Counted from the stretch's first letter, positions 1-12,590 are shown. The stretch is 64,000 bases of DNA from Coprinellus micaceus (GCA_951394405.1 OX596336.1:4402001-4466000); one strand, 5' to 3'. The notes: a model not told the origin generated them from the sequence alone. Numbers and translations are program-made.

Positions 1-1072
1 AGAAAGGCCAGGAATCTTTTCAGAAACTTGTCGATATCCTGACCAGCGACGACTTCAGCACAAAAGAAATCCGTGCCGCAAATTGGGACAGAATAAGCCG
101 ATCCCTAGCTGCATCAGAATTCGAAGATCCCGTGGACGGCTTCGAGTGGCTTGAGGATGGGACGTCTTGGCTGACAACTACGGTCCAGCTTGAAGTTCCT
201 TTCCATAGAACCTCCCTCAAACCTGGCGTGCACCATTACAACGTCCAGAACTTCCGTCATCGACCCCTTGTCCCTATCATTAAGGAACGACTTCGAGATA
301 TTACCTGAGGAGACTACTTCCATGTAGTCCCGTCAGACCTTCGATGGAATCCCAAAGCTGGAAGCAAAGAACACGGCGGTGCCGATGTTCGAGTCTATGG
401 TGAGCTATATAACTCCCCCGCCTTTCTCGACGCCTATAAGGAAGTACAGGTAAGTAGCTTGACCACATGTGGACGCGAAGCCGGACCGTGATCGTTTATT
501 TTGCAATTTAGAACCTGCCCCCAGAAGCGAAGGAGAGCTCCCTACCTCGCTATATCGTCGCCCTAATGTTCGCATCAGACGAAACTATGTTGGCTTCGTT
601 TGGGACGAGCAAGCTGTGGCCACTCTATATGATGTTTGGAAACGAATCCAAGCACCGGCGTGGCAAGTCCTCACTAAAACTCTTCAAGGAGGTCACCTAC
701 TTTCAGTCGGTCAGTCAATCAGTTGTCCACGGGTATTTAGGCTCTACCCCCCAGGTTCCAGTAGAGTTTCAAGATTGGTATCTGAGTCTCTCGGGCAAGA
801 ACAACATCGGTAACCCGTTATCAACGCACCTCAACCGAGAGCTATTCCACGCTCAGTGGAGAGTTCTACTCGATGACGACTTTCTCGAGGCATACGACGA
901 AGGGATAATTGTCGACTGCTTCGACGACGTTCGACGAAGATTTTACCCTCGCATTCTCACATACTCGGCAGATTACCCCGAAAGGTCAGTAGAGCCTCCA
1001 GCAAACCCACTCACGTTCACAATGCTCATCCGTCCCAGGGTAACAGTGGTAGGGATCAGGAATATGGGCGAC
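1..1072 (+). pseudogene. Plavaka-type transposase, 5' part (outer element), cut by window edge and retrotransposon
   Basis: Coding-like blocks are 3-449, 512-709, 755-984 and 1039-1072, separated by GT-AG introns. The translation carries segments I recognise from fungal Plavaka (CMC superfamily) transposases: FGTSKLWPLYMMFGN near 590-640, and RRFYPRILTYSADYPER near 940-984. The reading frame ends at 1072 in MGD and resumes exactly at 20125 as HPCPRC, restoring the family's Cys-rich CPRC motif. One in-frame TGA lies at 306-308 with no intron that would remove it. The N-terminal exons are outside the window. The enzyme would cut and paste its element in the nucleus, but this copy is dead from the nonsense codon and from the retrotransposon between its exons. 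The family call is from remembered motifs, not a search. Confidence 0.82.
1068..1072. repeat. 5-bp target duplication GCGAC of the chromovirus, left copy
   Basis: GCGAC directly precedes the LTR start TGTTACG at 1073. The same five bases follow the other LTR at 20120-20124. Five-bp duplications are normal for Ty3/gypsy integrases. Confidence 0.93.
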
Positions 1073-1207
1073 TGTTACGACCTCGATGAGGGAGTTGGAC
1101 AAGTGTCCGACAATTGGTCGACTCTGGGCAGGTCAATGGTCACTGATGTAATGATTACTTAACTTAGGTATCGAGTACGATGTTGACGATTGTTATATCT
1201 GATACTA
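1073..1207 (-). repeat. 3' LTR of the chromovirus, first piece
   Basis: These 135 bp match 19521-19655 of the intact LTR. The LTR is interrupted after GATACTA by the inner transposon, and its remaining 464 bp resume at 12961. Confidence 0.95.
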
Positions 1208-1486
1208 TGTCGGAAATCTGCCAGGTGCCTTACAAGACAATCTGCCTGATAAGATCACTGACATGCCGGATAAGCCGCCTTTTAAGTCTCCGCCGTTTCC
1301 AGTAAGGTGACGCCGCCTTGCGGAGCCTTATGGGGCCTGGCCAGAACCTTGTAAGTGCCTGGGTTACGCCGTTCAGGCCGAAATTGAACCGACAATACCG
1401 CCGTGTGATAAGATGGCGGTTTCAACAACGACGTTGCCTTCACATCTCTCCTCATTCCCTCATTCAATCGCTCGTAGGCTTGTGCT
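1208..1486 (+). repeat. Left terminal inverted repeat and subterminal repeat region of the inner transposon
   Basis: The 11-bp TIR is 1208-1218. The following 270 bp hold scattered copies of TGCCTGATAAG and ATGCCGGATAAGCCGCC, plus the palindromic-like GCCGCCTTGCGGAGCCTTA. The same short words recur at the right end, as expected for transposase-binding subterminal arrays. The transposase start codon follows at 1487. Confidence 0.8.
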
Positions 1487-4400
1487 ATGAGTGGGCGCCG
1501 TAGTAAGGGGGCCACCACACAGTGTAAACTATGCGAAGGCCACTTCCTGAACTCAGGATTTAGCAGGCATTATGCTAGTTGCCAGAAGAAGGTCGGGAAC
1601 TCGGTGAGAGGAGGCCCGTCCGCCCTTCTCACAGTGACCTCCGATGGTGACAACCCCCTCGTCTACCTACGTTTGCTGAATAATGAATATTTCTTTCTCA
1701 GGTGACGACTACGAGTACGACGATGCCATTATTGGTGTCAAGCGCCCAGTGACCCAGGTGCAGGCCGAAATAGACCCCGGGTATGTGTATGACCCCCTTG
1801 GTGAGCCTCCGCAAGTTTCAACGCGTGATTCCAGCTCAATTATTATACCTAGGGGTCTATTCGTCGCATGTAGCATCCCTCCCTCCCACTGGCACTTTCC
1901 ACAGTGACCGTGACACAAGCTCGCTCGACCCCTCCTTCCGTGCGGATTATTCAGTATCCACTCCCCAGACAGACAGCTCTGGCCACGTGTACGCACCTCA
2001 GACCTGGGAAGAAACAGCAGAGGAACAGCTCCATCGTGCGCCGCAGGTTGACGATATCAAGACCGTACCCCACCCTCTCAATGCCAGCCACAAGCGCACT
2101 CGATACTGCCCATACGAGGACTACACCACGCAGCTGCCCAAGCAGGGGCGTAAATGCGTCAAACGGGGAGCTGACCACGCGCCTTCGACCAGCGAGAGCA
2201 CCGTATCTACCGAAAAGGACGACTCTTATGGCCCCGACTTCCCGTGGACGCCATTCAACTCCCGCATTGACTTCGAGTTCGCCCAGCTCATGCAGTCCGC
2301 GAACCTCAATGAGTCGAAGATGAACGAATTTATCGCTATGGTCTACAAGATCGTTGCCGCACCTCAAGATTTCTCTCTTCTGGACGCTCGCCAGGTCAAG
2401 GAGACTTGGAGGTCGGCAACAGATCGATATGGCCAAGGTGTATGTCTTCTGTGATTATTAGCTTGTTGTATGTATCTAATATACTCGCTGTTGTTGTACT
2501 CTAGCTCCAGCGTGCCGACGTTCCGGCGATGTATAAAGGTGAACGTATTGTGTTTCCGCTGTGGCGTATTAAGGGCTGGGACTGGGTAAGAAGTCTGCTG
2601 CATGACCCGGATTTGAAGGGTGAATTTCGGTGGGATGCCGAGCAGCTTTTCCGACACAACGGCCAAGATTTCGAGCGTTTCATAAACGAGCCTTGGACGG
2701 CAAACCGCTGGTGGGAGATCCAGGTGAGTTCCTTGCCTATCCCCACGTATTGTAGGCTCAGACTGCCCCTTAGAGCTCGCTCCCGCAACGGGACGGCCAG
2801 CCTGCAGCTCCATTCTGCATTATCTTCTACGCCGACAAAACCAAGTTGTCTACAATGGGTACAAAGAAGGGGTATCCGGTGTATCTCCGGTGTGGCAATC
2901 TTCCCGCCCACATTCGCAACAGCGAAGGATTAGGTGGAGGGAGGATGGTTGGGTTGATTCCAATTGTATGTTCGGAGTTTTGCTTTTGGGGTACATACGG
3001 CAGATACATGCCTAATGGATGAAATTCTAGGTTCCCGAAGACAATGACAAGTCTGGAAAGAAGCCGTTCGTCGACTTCAAGCGAGTCGTGTGGCATGCGT
3101 GTATTGCCGAGATTCTCGAATCGCTCCGACAGTTCACCCAGTTTGGGTACCCATATATGTGCAGCGATGGGATTCAGCGCTGGCTCTACCCCATCATCCT
3201 AATTCTCTCGGGAGATTTCGAAGAACAGTGAGCTTCCTTTTCGATCGAGTGCCTTTGTTTATTCTTGTCCTTCGAACACTACTGACCGTGGTGGTGCAGG
3301 TGCGTGATGGCGGCGATTCGTGGCACAGGAAGTGGGTTTCCATGCCCCATTTGCCTCGCTTCTAACGAGGAAATGCCGGCTTTGGAAGGTGGCCTCGAAC
3401 TCCGTTCCACCGAAAAAATGAAGAGCATATACGAGACTGCCGAGGGAGAACCAACTGCGGCTGAGCGAGAGAAAGACTTAAAGGCTGTTGGCCTTCGGAG
3501 GGTTGAGGTAAGTCATCAATTGGTACTATCCATCCGTACAACAGCGAGATGGCTGAAGACACATTGCAGAATGCCTTTTGGTCGATCCCCTTCTCTGACC
3601 CCTACGCTATACTTTCCTGGGATCGTCTACATGCCTACCACAGTGGTTTATTCCGCAAGCATATTCTTAAAGAGTTCCTCCAGATCCTTGAGGATCCCGC
3701 AACTGGGAGCGGCACACAACGCCGAGCACTTAGCTCTCGTTTCGAGAGAAAGTAACCTTGCCTTCCACTTTGGCACCCATCCCACACTAACTTTTGTTCG
3801 TACTTATAGCCTGCAAGACATGCCTCGGTGGAGGGACCTTGCTCATTTCACTCACATATCAGAGTTCAATGAGTACTGTGATGGCCGAAAATATGAAGAC
3901 CTCTCGAAGCATCTCAGTCACTATGGAACGACCCCCTTGAAGGCCTATTAATTTAGTGTTCCAATGGGGCCTTAAGGGGGTCGTTCCATAGTGACTGAGA
4001 TGTCTCGAAGGTACGTGTCGTCAGATCATATTCCTGTTCTATCTCCATGCCTACCCTGCATTGATCACTTCACCGCTCAGATCATCATCTTTGCTTCACA
4101 CTGTGTCTTTCCGGAGAGCAACGAGCGAGCTTATCAATGGCTCGCTCTTGCACGCAGCTATCTGGAGCTCGACATGTGGTCGTCGCTGCAGAACCACACA
4201 ACTACAACGATTAGAATGGGACGGCAGGAGCTCAGACGATTCGACCACGAAACAAAGGTGCATTACACCCCAACGGTTATCCCCTTCCATTATAAATGGT
4301 GGCAGCTTTGCTGAGTTTGCTCACTTAAACAACACACTAGGTCTATACAGAGATTCACCCCACAAAGAAATGGAACTTCCCGAAAGCCCACTCACATGCG

Positions 4401-5497
4401 CACCTCTTCGATGACATCGAAAACAAGGGCTCAACGATCAACTTCAACACCAAGTACAGCGAGAAGAAGCACAAGAGCCAAAAGGAGAAATATGCCTTGA
4501 CGAACTTCAAGGATGTTGAGAAACAGGTTTTGTGTTCATGCCCTCCTTGCCGGGTCGAGAACTTGTTTACTTATTTATCTCTTCATTTACCAGATCGCGA
4601 GGATGACGCACGAAGAGCTGGCCGGCGTGATCATTCAGCAACGGATCAGGCAGCATGACTCGGAGGTGGAGCGGGAGTGGGAAGCGGGACTGAGCACAGA
4701 CCCAGACGTTGAGGAGGATCTAGCTGACACCCCCATGACCACTGCGCCCAACTCTCCCAACACTTGTTGGGTGACAGCTGGCTCGGGCTCACGCATGTCA
4801 CTTGCAGACGCTGCCCGGGGTATGCTTCCAGAGTATCTGGCGGCGTTTAACAATCTGGCGGCGAAGCTTACATGCAAAATGCGTGCTGACCGTTCGGTTC
4901 GAGGCCGTGCTTGGTCAGTTTCGGAGACCACAATGGTGCGCTGTAATGAATTCAGACCTATTGAAGTAGGACAGCTTACCATGGTCCTCCATCAACTTTT
5001 AGGTCATCAAGTATCATGTCGTCAAAGCGGTCTACACCTCCATCGAGGATTCCCAGATGACAACCGATTTTATTCACGCCAACCCCTCCTTCCACAGTCG
5101 CCCTCGGTATGATTGCGCACTATTCGACGCTGGGAACGGAGAGTACACAGTCGGCCGAGTTGTCTCCATTCTTGGAGTCCCCGACAATATGAACATTGAA
5201 CGCCAGTACGCCTTGATCATCCCTTTCGATCTCCCCATACAGCAGACACCTGACCAAGCGCCGAACCTTGCTCGAGGTGCCAACCTTCGGGTCAAGCATC
5301 TACGATCGAGGAAGGCGGAAAACTCAATTGTAGTCGCCATCGAGCACATTGTTCGTGGAGCCTTGATGATCCCAGATTGGGGGAGCCCATTCAAGGATCA
5401 GTATATCGTTATGGATGTTGTTGATGCCGACTTCTTTTTAAGAATGCGATTGCATGGTTTGGGCGATTTGTTGGTCTCTGATGGATCCTTGAAGTAG
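1487..5497 (+). CDS. Plavaka-type transposase of the inner element (interrupted by a MITE)
   Basis: This is a multi-exon gene. The N-terminus has a zinc-finger-like CKLCEGHFLNSGFSRHYASC. Further exons carry family segments: PWTPFNSRIDFEFAQLM (about 2250-2300), WWEIQ then KGYPVYLRCGN (2860-2900), GFPCPICLAS (3340-3363), CVFPESNERAYQW (about 4108-4143), KAHSHAHLFDDIENKG (about 4385-4430), and a C-terminal IVRGALMIPDWG...VDADFFLRM. These match the order seen in Plavaka transposases. A 93-bp insert at 3910-4002 follows EDLSK and introduces a stop at 3949-3951, so the full protein cannot be made from this copy. Outside the insert the exons appear open. Exon edges are my reading and some are approximate. 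Confidence 0.83.
3902..3909. repeat. 8-bp target duplication TCTCGAAG, left copy
   Basis: TCTCGAAG precedes the foldback insert and is repeated at 4003-4010 directly before the splice donor GTACGT. In the empty site the exon would end CTCTCGAAG followed by GTACGT. Confidence 0.9.
3910..4002. mobile_element. 93-bp foldback MITE in the inner transposase
   Basis: The first 29 bases (beginning CATCTCAGTCACTATGG) and the last 29 are exact inverse complements, leaving a 35-bp spacer that is itself partly paired (AAGGCC). It is flanked by the 8-bp direct repeat TCTCGAAG. Eight-bp duplications suggest mobilisation by a hAT or KDZ-type transposase. No coding capacity. I saw no second copy in the window. 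Confidence 0.92.
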
Positions 5498-8400
5498 CTA
5501 TGTATGTTTACCTGGTGTAATTTATTTACTATGCTCACAACTTTACTCCTGCTTAACCATTTGTCCCCGTGGTTAACCGTTGTCATGCGTTCCGGGTCGG
5601 TCTGAGCAAACCCTTCTAGAGTAGGTAAAATGAGTCGGGCTCGCTAACAATGGGCCTTCACGGATAAAAAATAAGGTAAAGCATACCTATTTGCTCTTAC
5701 TCAAACTCAGTGTGCACAGAAACGGCTGCATCCTCAACTCGCCCTTTCAATGATGGGCGCTAAATAGTCCCTATCAGTTGTTCAATTTCCAGGTCCCCTT
5801 CTAACCAAATTTGTGTGCGGACTGTATGGGAGTCAAGCTTTACTTATTATCTAAGAGTTTCAATACCTTTTGAGAGGAAGAAAACCCTCAATATTTCGTC
5901 ACACTCGTATATGTCCTGGCTCGGACGAGGGGACGCTCGCCACAAACACAAGGCCAAACAATGTCTGATCGCTGTCCGGGCCATCATCCATCATTTTAGG
6001 CTTAATCCTGGACCACATCCTCTTCCGATTGCATCCCACACACACTCTGGCCATATCCACCATGCTTGGATCTCCTCACAAGCTCCTCAACTCACTGAAG
6101 AGCTCACTTGTCTCTACTCTCCCTTCAGCCGATCCTGCGCATCGGCGCCCCCGCCCGATCGAACCACCGCAGAGCCCCCATTCCACGCAAACGCCATACT
6201 GACGCCTAGTATCCAGAGGGTCACCGCATGGTCTCGCCCGCTACCGTTTTAACAAGATCCGATGTCGATGATTCCCTCTCCCGGCTCGAGTGTTGGAGAT
6301 AAAGTTACGCTTCCCAATCGAATGTGAGCTCAGGTGCATTCCTTAATATCATCCCAGAGCGTAGGCTCAAGGTCTTCTTCCAGCTTCGTTAAGGAATACG
6401 CTGCCCAACCCCAACAACATCCTAAACTATCCGGTCGTCCGCCCCGTAGCTCAACCGCATCGACACTTCGTTCCATCCTCCCCAAGTTCTCCTCAGCGGC
6501 GTTCGTAACACCTCCTCATTCCACATGTGTTATTCGCCTCGCGGAAGCCGTCCCTCCCCTCGAGCTCCGCATGGATCGCAAGAGGAGCCTCTCGACTTAC
6601 AAGCCACACAGCCTGCGCTAGAGGGTACCACGCTCAGTTCAACGGAAGTGTAGGAATACCTCCCAACCAACATACCCAAAGATGGGCTTCCCTCCTCGTT
6701 TCACGACACCCATTTAGCCCCTCCCTGGCCAGCAGAGGCTTCATCGTGGCTTAGACGCCGTCGTCGACCGAAGGCCTGGGTCAAATTGGATTGACGATAT
6801 GCGGCATATCAACGTGAAGGTCGTACCTTCACCTTCAAATCAGGTCGTACGCGAACAAGCCACAGGACTCCGCTACACCCTCAGATACCATGGCCTCCTT
6901 CGCCACTCTCCAATCGATCCGCCGTCCACGTACTCCAGTATTCAAGGCTGCCGAGAGAACGATGCCAGCTCCGCAGGAAGCAATTCGACATACCGCACCC
7001 TCCCGTCCCCTTACCGTCTCCATACCTGTCCTCCACCAAATGAAGCATTTTCCTCTCCCTTGACATCCCCGTTTCCACCTCCAAAATCCCTGCACACACG
7101 TCCGATGTGGCTGTACATCGTTGACCCCGATCCCCCACCCCTGCAAATCGGGGGTCAGCTCTCGAAAATCGGCGATGGCTGATGGAGAGAGCACCATTGG
7201 CTTGAACAGGTGCCTCAGGGATGTGCAGGGATGATGCCGGGGTCGATAACAAGACGCGACCTTGGGGCTGTTCAGTCGCTGCTGTTGCCCTCCCATCTGT
7301 AACCGATGCCTCCCTGAAGCGTCGCAAAATATGGCCAACGCCACTCATGACCGCCCGCAGGACATCCAAAACACCACGCACAACCTCAAAGTAGCCCTCT
7401 CAACCAACTAAATGGCGGCGAGAATTAGATCTCCCACCCCCAGTTGTTCGCAAGCACCTGCCGCCGAGAGCTCATGCACCCGGATTCCGTGCCCACTTCC
7501 ATGTCCAACTCCACGCCCCACGCCTCCCTCCTCATCTCTCCAATCTCAACTCAACTCAACTCGAGACGTGTTCCCAACACGTCGGACCATGCGTACCCAA
7601 ATACTGTCCCTCGATGACGGTCTGCCCTCCCACGCGAGGTCACCAGAAGTTGCTCGGGCCAGGAAGCAAGACAAGGCCTGGTTCCATCCGACCCACGTAA
7701 CCATGCTCAGGCCCTCGAACCGAACCCGAAGCCGGGGCCGGGTGGTATCTGTCCGATGCGCGGTCGCATAGACGAGTCGAGGAAGGTCGACGACCAGCGC
7801 TCAGCGGGAACGGGCAAGGAGAAAGGTATAAATGTGAAGGCTGGTGCCTACTTTTCGCCATGAGTGTACGTGGCCGAAGTCTGGTACTCTGAGGAGGCCT
7901 GACGCGAGGAGGCCACCGAAGGCGCCAGATACACTGGGCGCGATCCCGAAGAAGATACCAACCCGCCAGTATGAGGTGCTGGAGCTGGACGCCTGGAGGA
8001 AGGTGGCAAGGGGACGAGGGCAAGGAAATCGAGGGCAGAGGTGCGGTGAGAAGGGATGGTAACATAGGAAGGATGTCTGACGAAGGAGAGCAGAGAATGG
8101 AGAAGAAGGTGATGGGAGGGGAGAGGGTATTGAATTGACGAGTGAGATGGGGGAGGGTAGCTTGCAAGGGGTGTGCATACCACATGTGTATGTGGGTGCA
8201 GGGACGGGGACCTTGGTTTGTGCCTGGGGCCTTGGAGAATGCAGGACGGCTTGGCGGATGGGCCTTTTGAAGAGGTCCGGAACAACGAGGAGGTGAGTGA
8301 GCAAGCACCACACTCAATAGTTGAAGGGACACTTACCTTACTCACAGCGCTGAATTCCCTCAAGGGTCGAAGGACTTGGGACCTTCGTGTATGACGTGAA

Positions 8401-9551
8401 TTACACGTCTAGCCACCTGGAGCGAGGGAGATGGAAGGCGAGACAGAGAAAGTGAAAGATGAAGGTACAGCAACAGCGGCGGCCAGTGCGCGGGAGAAGA
8501 GGGGAATGGGATTCACAGTTCGCCACCCCCCAGCTTCAACGAGACCTTGCATACAGCTCAAGCCCCAGCGACTCACATCTTTCCCCTCTCACAATCCGCC
8601 ATCTGCTCCCCGATCTTCCTCAGCCGTGCTCCGCTCAGTCCACCGCCATTTCATACACAACGAGCTAGACAACTGATCACCACTGGCCTCCATGACCCCC
8701 TCCCCTCCCCTCGACTCTCTATCTCACGACTGGCTTCTTATTTCGTTTTGCATCTGCCAGACGAGCGCTAGTGATCTTCCTTTCCGTTCACCGGAATTGA
8801 ATACACCCCTGTCCCATCCCGTGCATGTCACCCTGCATCGCAACACCAAGACACGATCCTGGAGGATGGACCATGACCTTCATCACTGGCCCTCTACCAG
8901 CTAGGGATCTGGTTTTCATGAACACAGTTTCTCCTTTCATATTGGTGCAGCCAGGGTGAGGACGCTCCCCTCTTTCCCGCACCTCTCGTTCAACATTTGA
9001 TGTTGAGCCTACCCTTATGATTCTTATGACAGATCCCTGTCCATTTGCGACGTAGTATATATAATGGACATTGTATTATTTCTTCGGTGTTGCCCGTGCT
9101 GTTGACGCAGCAACCACCTATCTTGGCGCACGCACTGTGCTCGCAGAACAGGCCTCAGGTTCGAGAATGGTGCCTAACTGCCTGAACGGAAAGGTGAGTA
9201 AACGTAGACCTCCTGTCAGGAATTGTGCACTGACATATGTTTCAGTACGATTAATGTCATGCACGATCTGTACCCTCCTATATGTGTAGGGTTTCGGCAT
9301 GTATACCCTGACAGCGACACCAAAAAAAGGATGTTTGGGGTGTATGCTATAGGGTCGAAGCAATCTCGTGGTGGGGCTGTGTTTCATTGATACACGACGC
9401 CTTTTTCTCCTGAAAGCCCAGCCTTAAACCTCATGTAAGGTGTCTGCGACCTAGACTCTAGGGCGCGTGTCTTCAACGTGGGGGCAAGTATAATACCTTC
9501 CTGCCCCTGTCAGTTCAAACATCCAACTCCTCTCCTCCATTGACTACCAGA
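5498..9551. other. Gene-poor interior of the inner transposon
   Basis: No recognisable gene in about 4 kb. Short open frames on both strands overlap and have low-complexity Ser/Pro/Arg-rich translations, as expected from long C/T-rich tracts (about 6000-7800 and 8520-8900) and a G/A-rich tract (7800-8480). A TATATATAA lies at 9056-9064. A CT-rich stretch just before 9552 looks like a fungal promoter for the accessory gene. The segment could be a decayed cargo gene or regulatory DNA; I cannot decide. Confidence 0.5.
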
Positions 9552-12084
9552 ATGAATCCAGGACCTCTTGTTCAAGCCGTCGCCATTCGTCCGGTTATCG
9601 GTACACGACCAGATGATATGCGTATCATTCAAGCTTCCACCACAACCACTGATTTAGAAGTTGCCCGAAAGGTGTGTTTCGGAACCATCTATCTCACACC
9701 GAACACACACTTTCCGAACCAGCGAACTAATTGTACATGCTCAGGGAGCCCACCTAGCAATCGCTCGCATCTCCTGTTTGGAGAACGAAGTTGACAAGAA
9801 GTCGAGGAAACTCTCACAGTTGGAACAGATCCTCATCTCCCAGGCTGCCGCAAGACGGGCGAGACGGAAGATTGCAGGGAAGACACCCGTCCCTGAAATT
9901 GGGTTGCCAATTCCTCGCCAGCTTCTCGTCGAGGGCGAAGCAATCCACCATAGCGCTCATCCAACCGCACGCGTCTACTTCACGTTCTTCTCAACGTATG
10001 ATAGCGATGGCATCTGGGAGGTTCCGGAAGTTGTGACCTTTAAGTACAACGACACCAAACAGCGATGGGATGAGGAGCACCCTGAAAACCGGCTGCTCGG
10101 TCGGGCAATGGAGCTGCTTAAGGCGACAGACCCCCTGGGTGAAGAATGGATACGGAGAAAAACACCCGCATTCAAGCAGGAGGTGCGTATTTACTCATGT
10201 AGCCCAGTGTTGGACAATGGATGCTCAATGGCTTTACCATCGGACAGTTCCAAACATCAATCACCGACGCCCGGTCTGAAACCATCAAGCGCATTCGTGA
10301 CAATGGGCCAGAGATTTTCGACAATGTCAAGGGCCCGATCGATGCAGCCTTTGCTCGATGTCGTCAACGTGGTGAAAAAACACTCACCTACAAACGTCCA
10401 AAGCAGGACCCGGTTCAGCTAGATTCATTTAGCAAGGATCTCTTCCTCCCTGAAAGTGCAGGGGCTCGAGGAGAGCTTCCTGGTCTTCTTGACCTGCTTG
10501 GTATCTCCCGGAATGAGTTGGGAGAGTGGGAGAGTGATCCTGTACGCTGCGCTTTGATGTATAGGAATTACAAGGTCGTTCCAGGTGAAGAGTTTGAGAG
10601 CGAGCTCTTATTCCGGGTACGTCAACCAGCAATCCCTTAGAATGAAAGAAATATCTAATACGGATGCCATCTAGATCTGCCGTGCCACCATCTATGGGCC
10701 CAATTCCATACGAAAGAAGACTGGTCTGGCTCTCAATGGCAAGAGCCCTCTTAAGGGGTTTCCCCTATGGGTTACCCCTGGTCTCATCGTGAACACACTA
10801 ACCATTGTACGCACATTTATGCTGATATGTTGGAATGGGAGAACTTGCTAACTTTGTCAATCTACAGGCTCGCCTTGCTCTTTCTCCCGATGATATCTTT
10901 TCTGGCAACGGAGTGGGCCCGACAACAAAGATTCAATATATCGATGACGCCGAGGACATGCTAGAAGGGTTAATGACAATCTGGGATACTCCTCGTGGCC
11001 GTGCCATACAGGAGGCATGGATGAAGAACGTATTCCCATCCCAGTTGAGTCAGCTGACACCTGCCCCCGCAAAACCTATTGCGGCCACCCGAAAGAAGCG
11101 AACGAAGGCTGCTGTGCAGCTTGCTGCTCACGCCCAGGAGGCTCAGTTGACACAAGGCGCCGCTGCTCAAGCACCTGCTCAGCATGTTCAGCAACACGAG
11201 TCATATCACGGTATGTTTTCCTCTTTTTGGGTACACTTCATGATTTTTAATCTATCGTCCTGTCAGTTCCGACCAATGGATTCGATATCACCACTCACCA
11301 TGCCCCTAACCACGATGACAACAAAGAGGAGGACGATTACGGTGACCTCGTTACTCAAACATTTCTTCACCGGGGTGAAACTAGTGATGAAGACGAGGGT
11401 GACGAGGACGACGAGTCCAATATTCTCACAGAGTTTAATGAATCCGCCGGGGAAGTTAGAGAAACTAGGGTACAGCCTCGACCCACACACCAGCCCACTT
11501 TCATTCAAAGCCGAGTTGAAGGAGCAATCGACTTTAATTTGGCCTCAACGTCAACGCCACCCCGGCAGCCACGCCAGATGACCCCTGCTGGTGTGGCACA
11601 GGCATCACGCACAGCATCTCCAGCCATCTCCATCGCTTCTTCCATTGACACTTCCCCACCACAACCCTCCCGCACTGTCGCCTTTCTCACTCGGTCTTCG
11701 TCCGGTCTGAGTCGACGAGTTCAAGGAACACAGCTCAGCTCGGATAATCCTGCCTCTGCCTCGTCGTCACCATCAGCAGGGCCCATCCCGGTAGAAGAGG
11801 TGCCTGTTGAAACACAGGCCACCCATGTTGCTGACGTTGCTGAGGCTTCAGCTGGCAAACGTCCAAAGCCAAAAAGAGTGTTGAGTAAGCATGAGAGGGA
11901 GGCCCAGGCATTGGCAAGTGGGGATGGTGTCGAGGTTCCACCAGCTCAGGGAGCACCACCTCGTCGGAGTGTACGCAAACCGGGAGCTTCTTCGAGCACC
12001 TCTCCCCAGGAGCCAGTAGCGAAGCCGAGTGGTGGAACGGCCACAGCGACTAGGAAGTCCAAACGGGGTCGCGGTGGCAAGTAG
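9552..12084 (+). CDS. Accessory protein of the inner Plavaka element, DUF6698-like
   Basis: Six exons (9552-9671, 9745-10182, 10203-10616, 10675-10806, 10868-11210, 11267-12084) give a 754-residue protein in one frame. The middle (about 330-510) follows the layout of the DUF6698-like protein at 25367-26986: a segment ending ELLFRICRATIYGPNSI, then IARLALSPDDIFS, then an acidic helix and a conserved end KNVFPSQ (the relative has RFSLTSASIFS and QEIFPS). The last 250 residues are acidic and Ser/Pro-rich, probably disordered, and end in a basic RKSKRGRGGK tail that could bind DNA. It lies about 4 kb downstream of the transposase in the same direction. The function is unknown; a helper in transposition is inference. 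The DUF6698 link is weak-to-moderate because only spacing and short blocks agree. Confidence 0.72.
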
Positions 12085-12296
12085 AATTTCTTTATGTCCC
12101 CCGCATTTACTCTATTTATCGCACACTGTCATTATTTATGGTCTTCGATACAACCTCATATCTATTTGTGCGCTCATTGCGACTCGTAGTCGGTGGCTCC
12201 ATTTTTGTGCTGCCTAGCCTGGGGCTTGGTCTGGGGTTTGTGCCCTCTTGCGCCTTATCAGGTCCTCCCAAACCATTATATTTAACCTAGTTTTCC
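12085..12296. other. 3' flank of the accessory gene
   Basis: AT-richer sequence after the stop codon. It presumably holds the 3' UTR and polyadenylation signals. No gene seen. Confidence 0.4.
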
Positions 12297-12590
12297 TCTA
12301 TGTATACGCCGCTGTGGCTAAGTGGAAAGTATGCCGAAGGTTTGTATGTATGCCCGTGCGCGAGAGTTCGAACCTGCTAGAAGTCACTTGTAACCGAATA
12401 ATGAAATAGCCTTGTAACGCCCTTGTAACTCCCTTGTAATAACACTTGTAACCCAATAGTCGTGTAGCACCCTTTGTAGTGACGCTTGTATATAACCGTT
12501 GTATTCTCTCCTCTCTAATCTGTACGATCTGTGTAACAACCGCCTGTAGCAAAAACCTAGTCATGTACAACAGTGTGCCTTGACTTCAAT
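12297..12590 (+). repeat. tRNA-like, SINE-like segment
   Basis: The sequence near 12312-12322 reads TGGCTAAGTGG, a good RNA polymerase III A box. At 12366-12376 GAGTTCGAACC resembles a B box. The spacing is about that of a tRNA, but stems do not fold well, so it is not a working tRNA gene. It is followed by a body with repeated CTTGTAAC words (about 12387-12455). This layout suggests a tRNA-derived SINE or its relic. No poly-A tail or target duplication was identified. Confidence 0.4.

Noticed and set aside
7640..8363. Three overlapping 170-230-codon minus-strand frames
   Set aside because: All three frames of one G/A-rich tract are open at once, with Ser/Pro-rich translations. That is composition, not coding.
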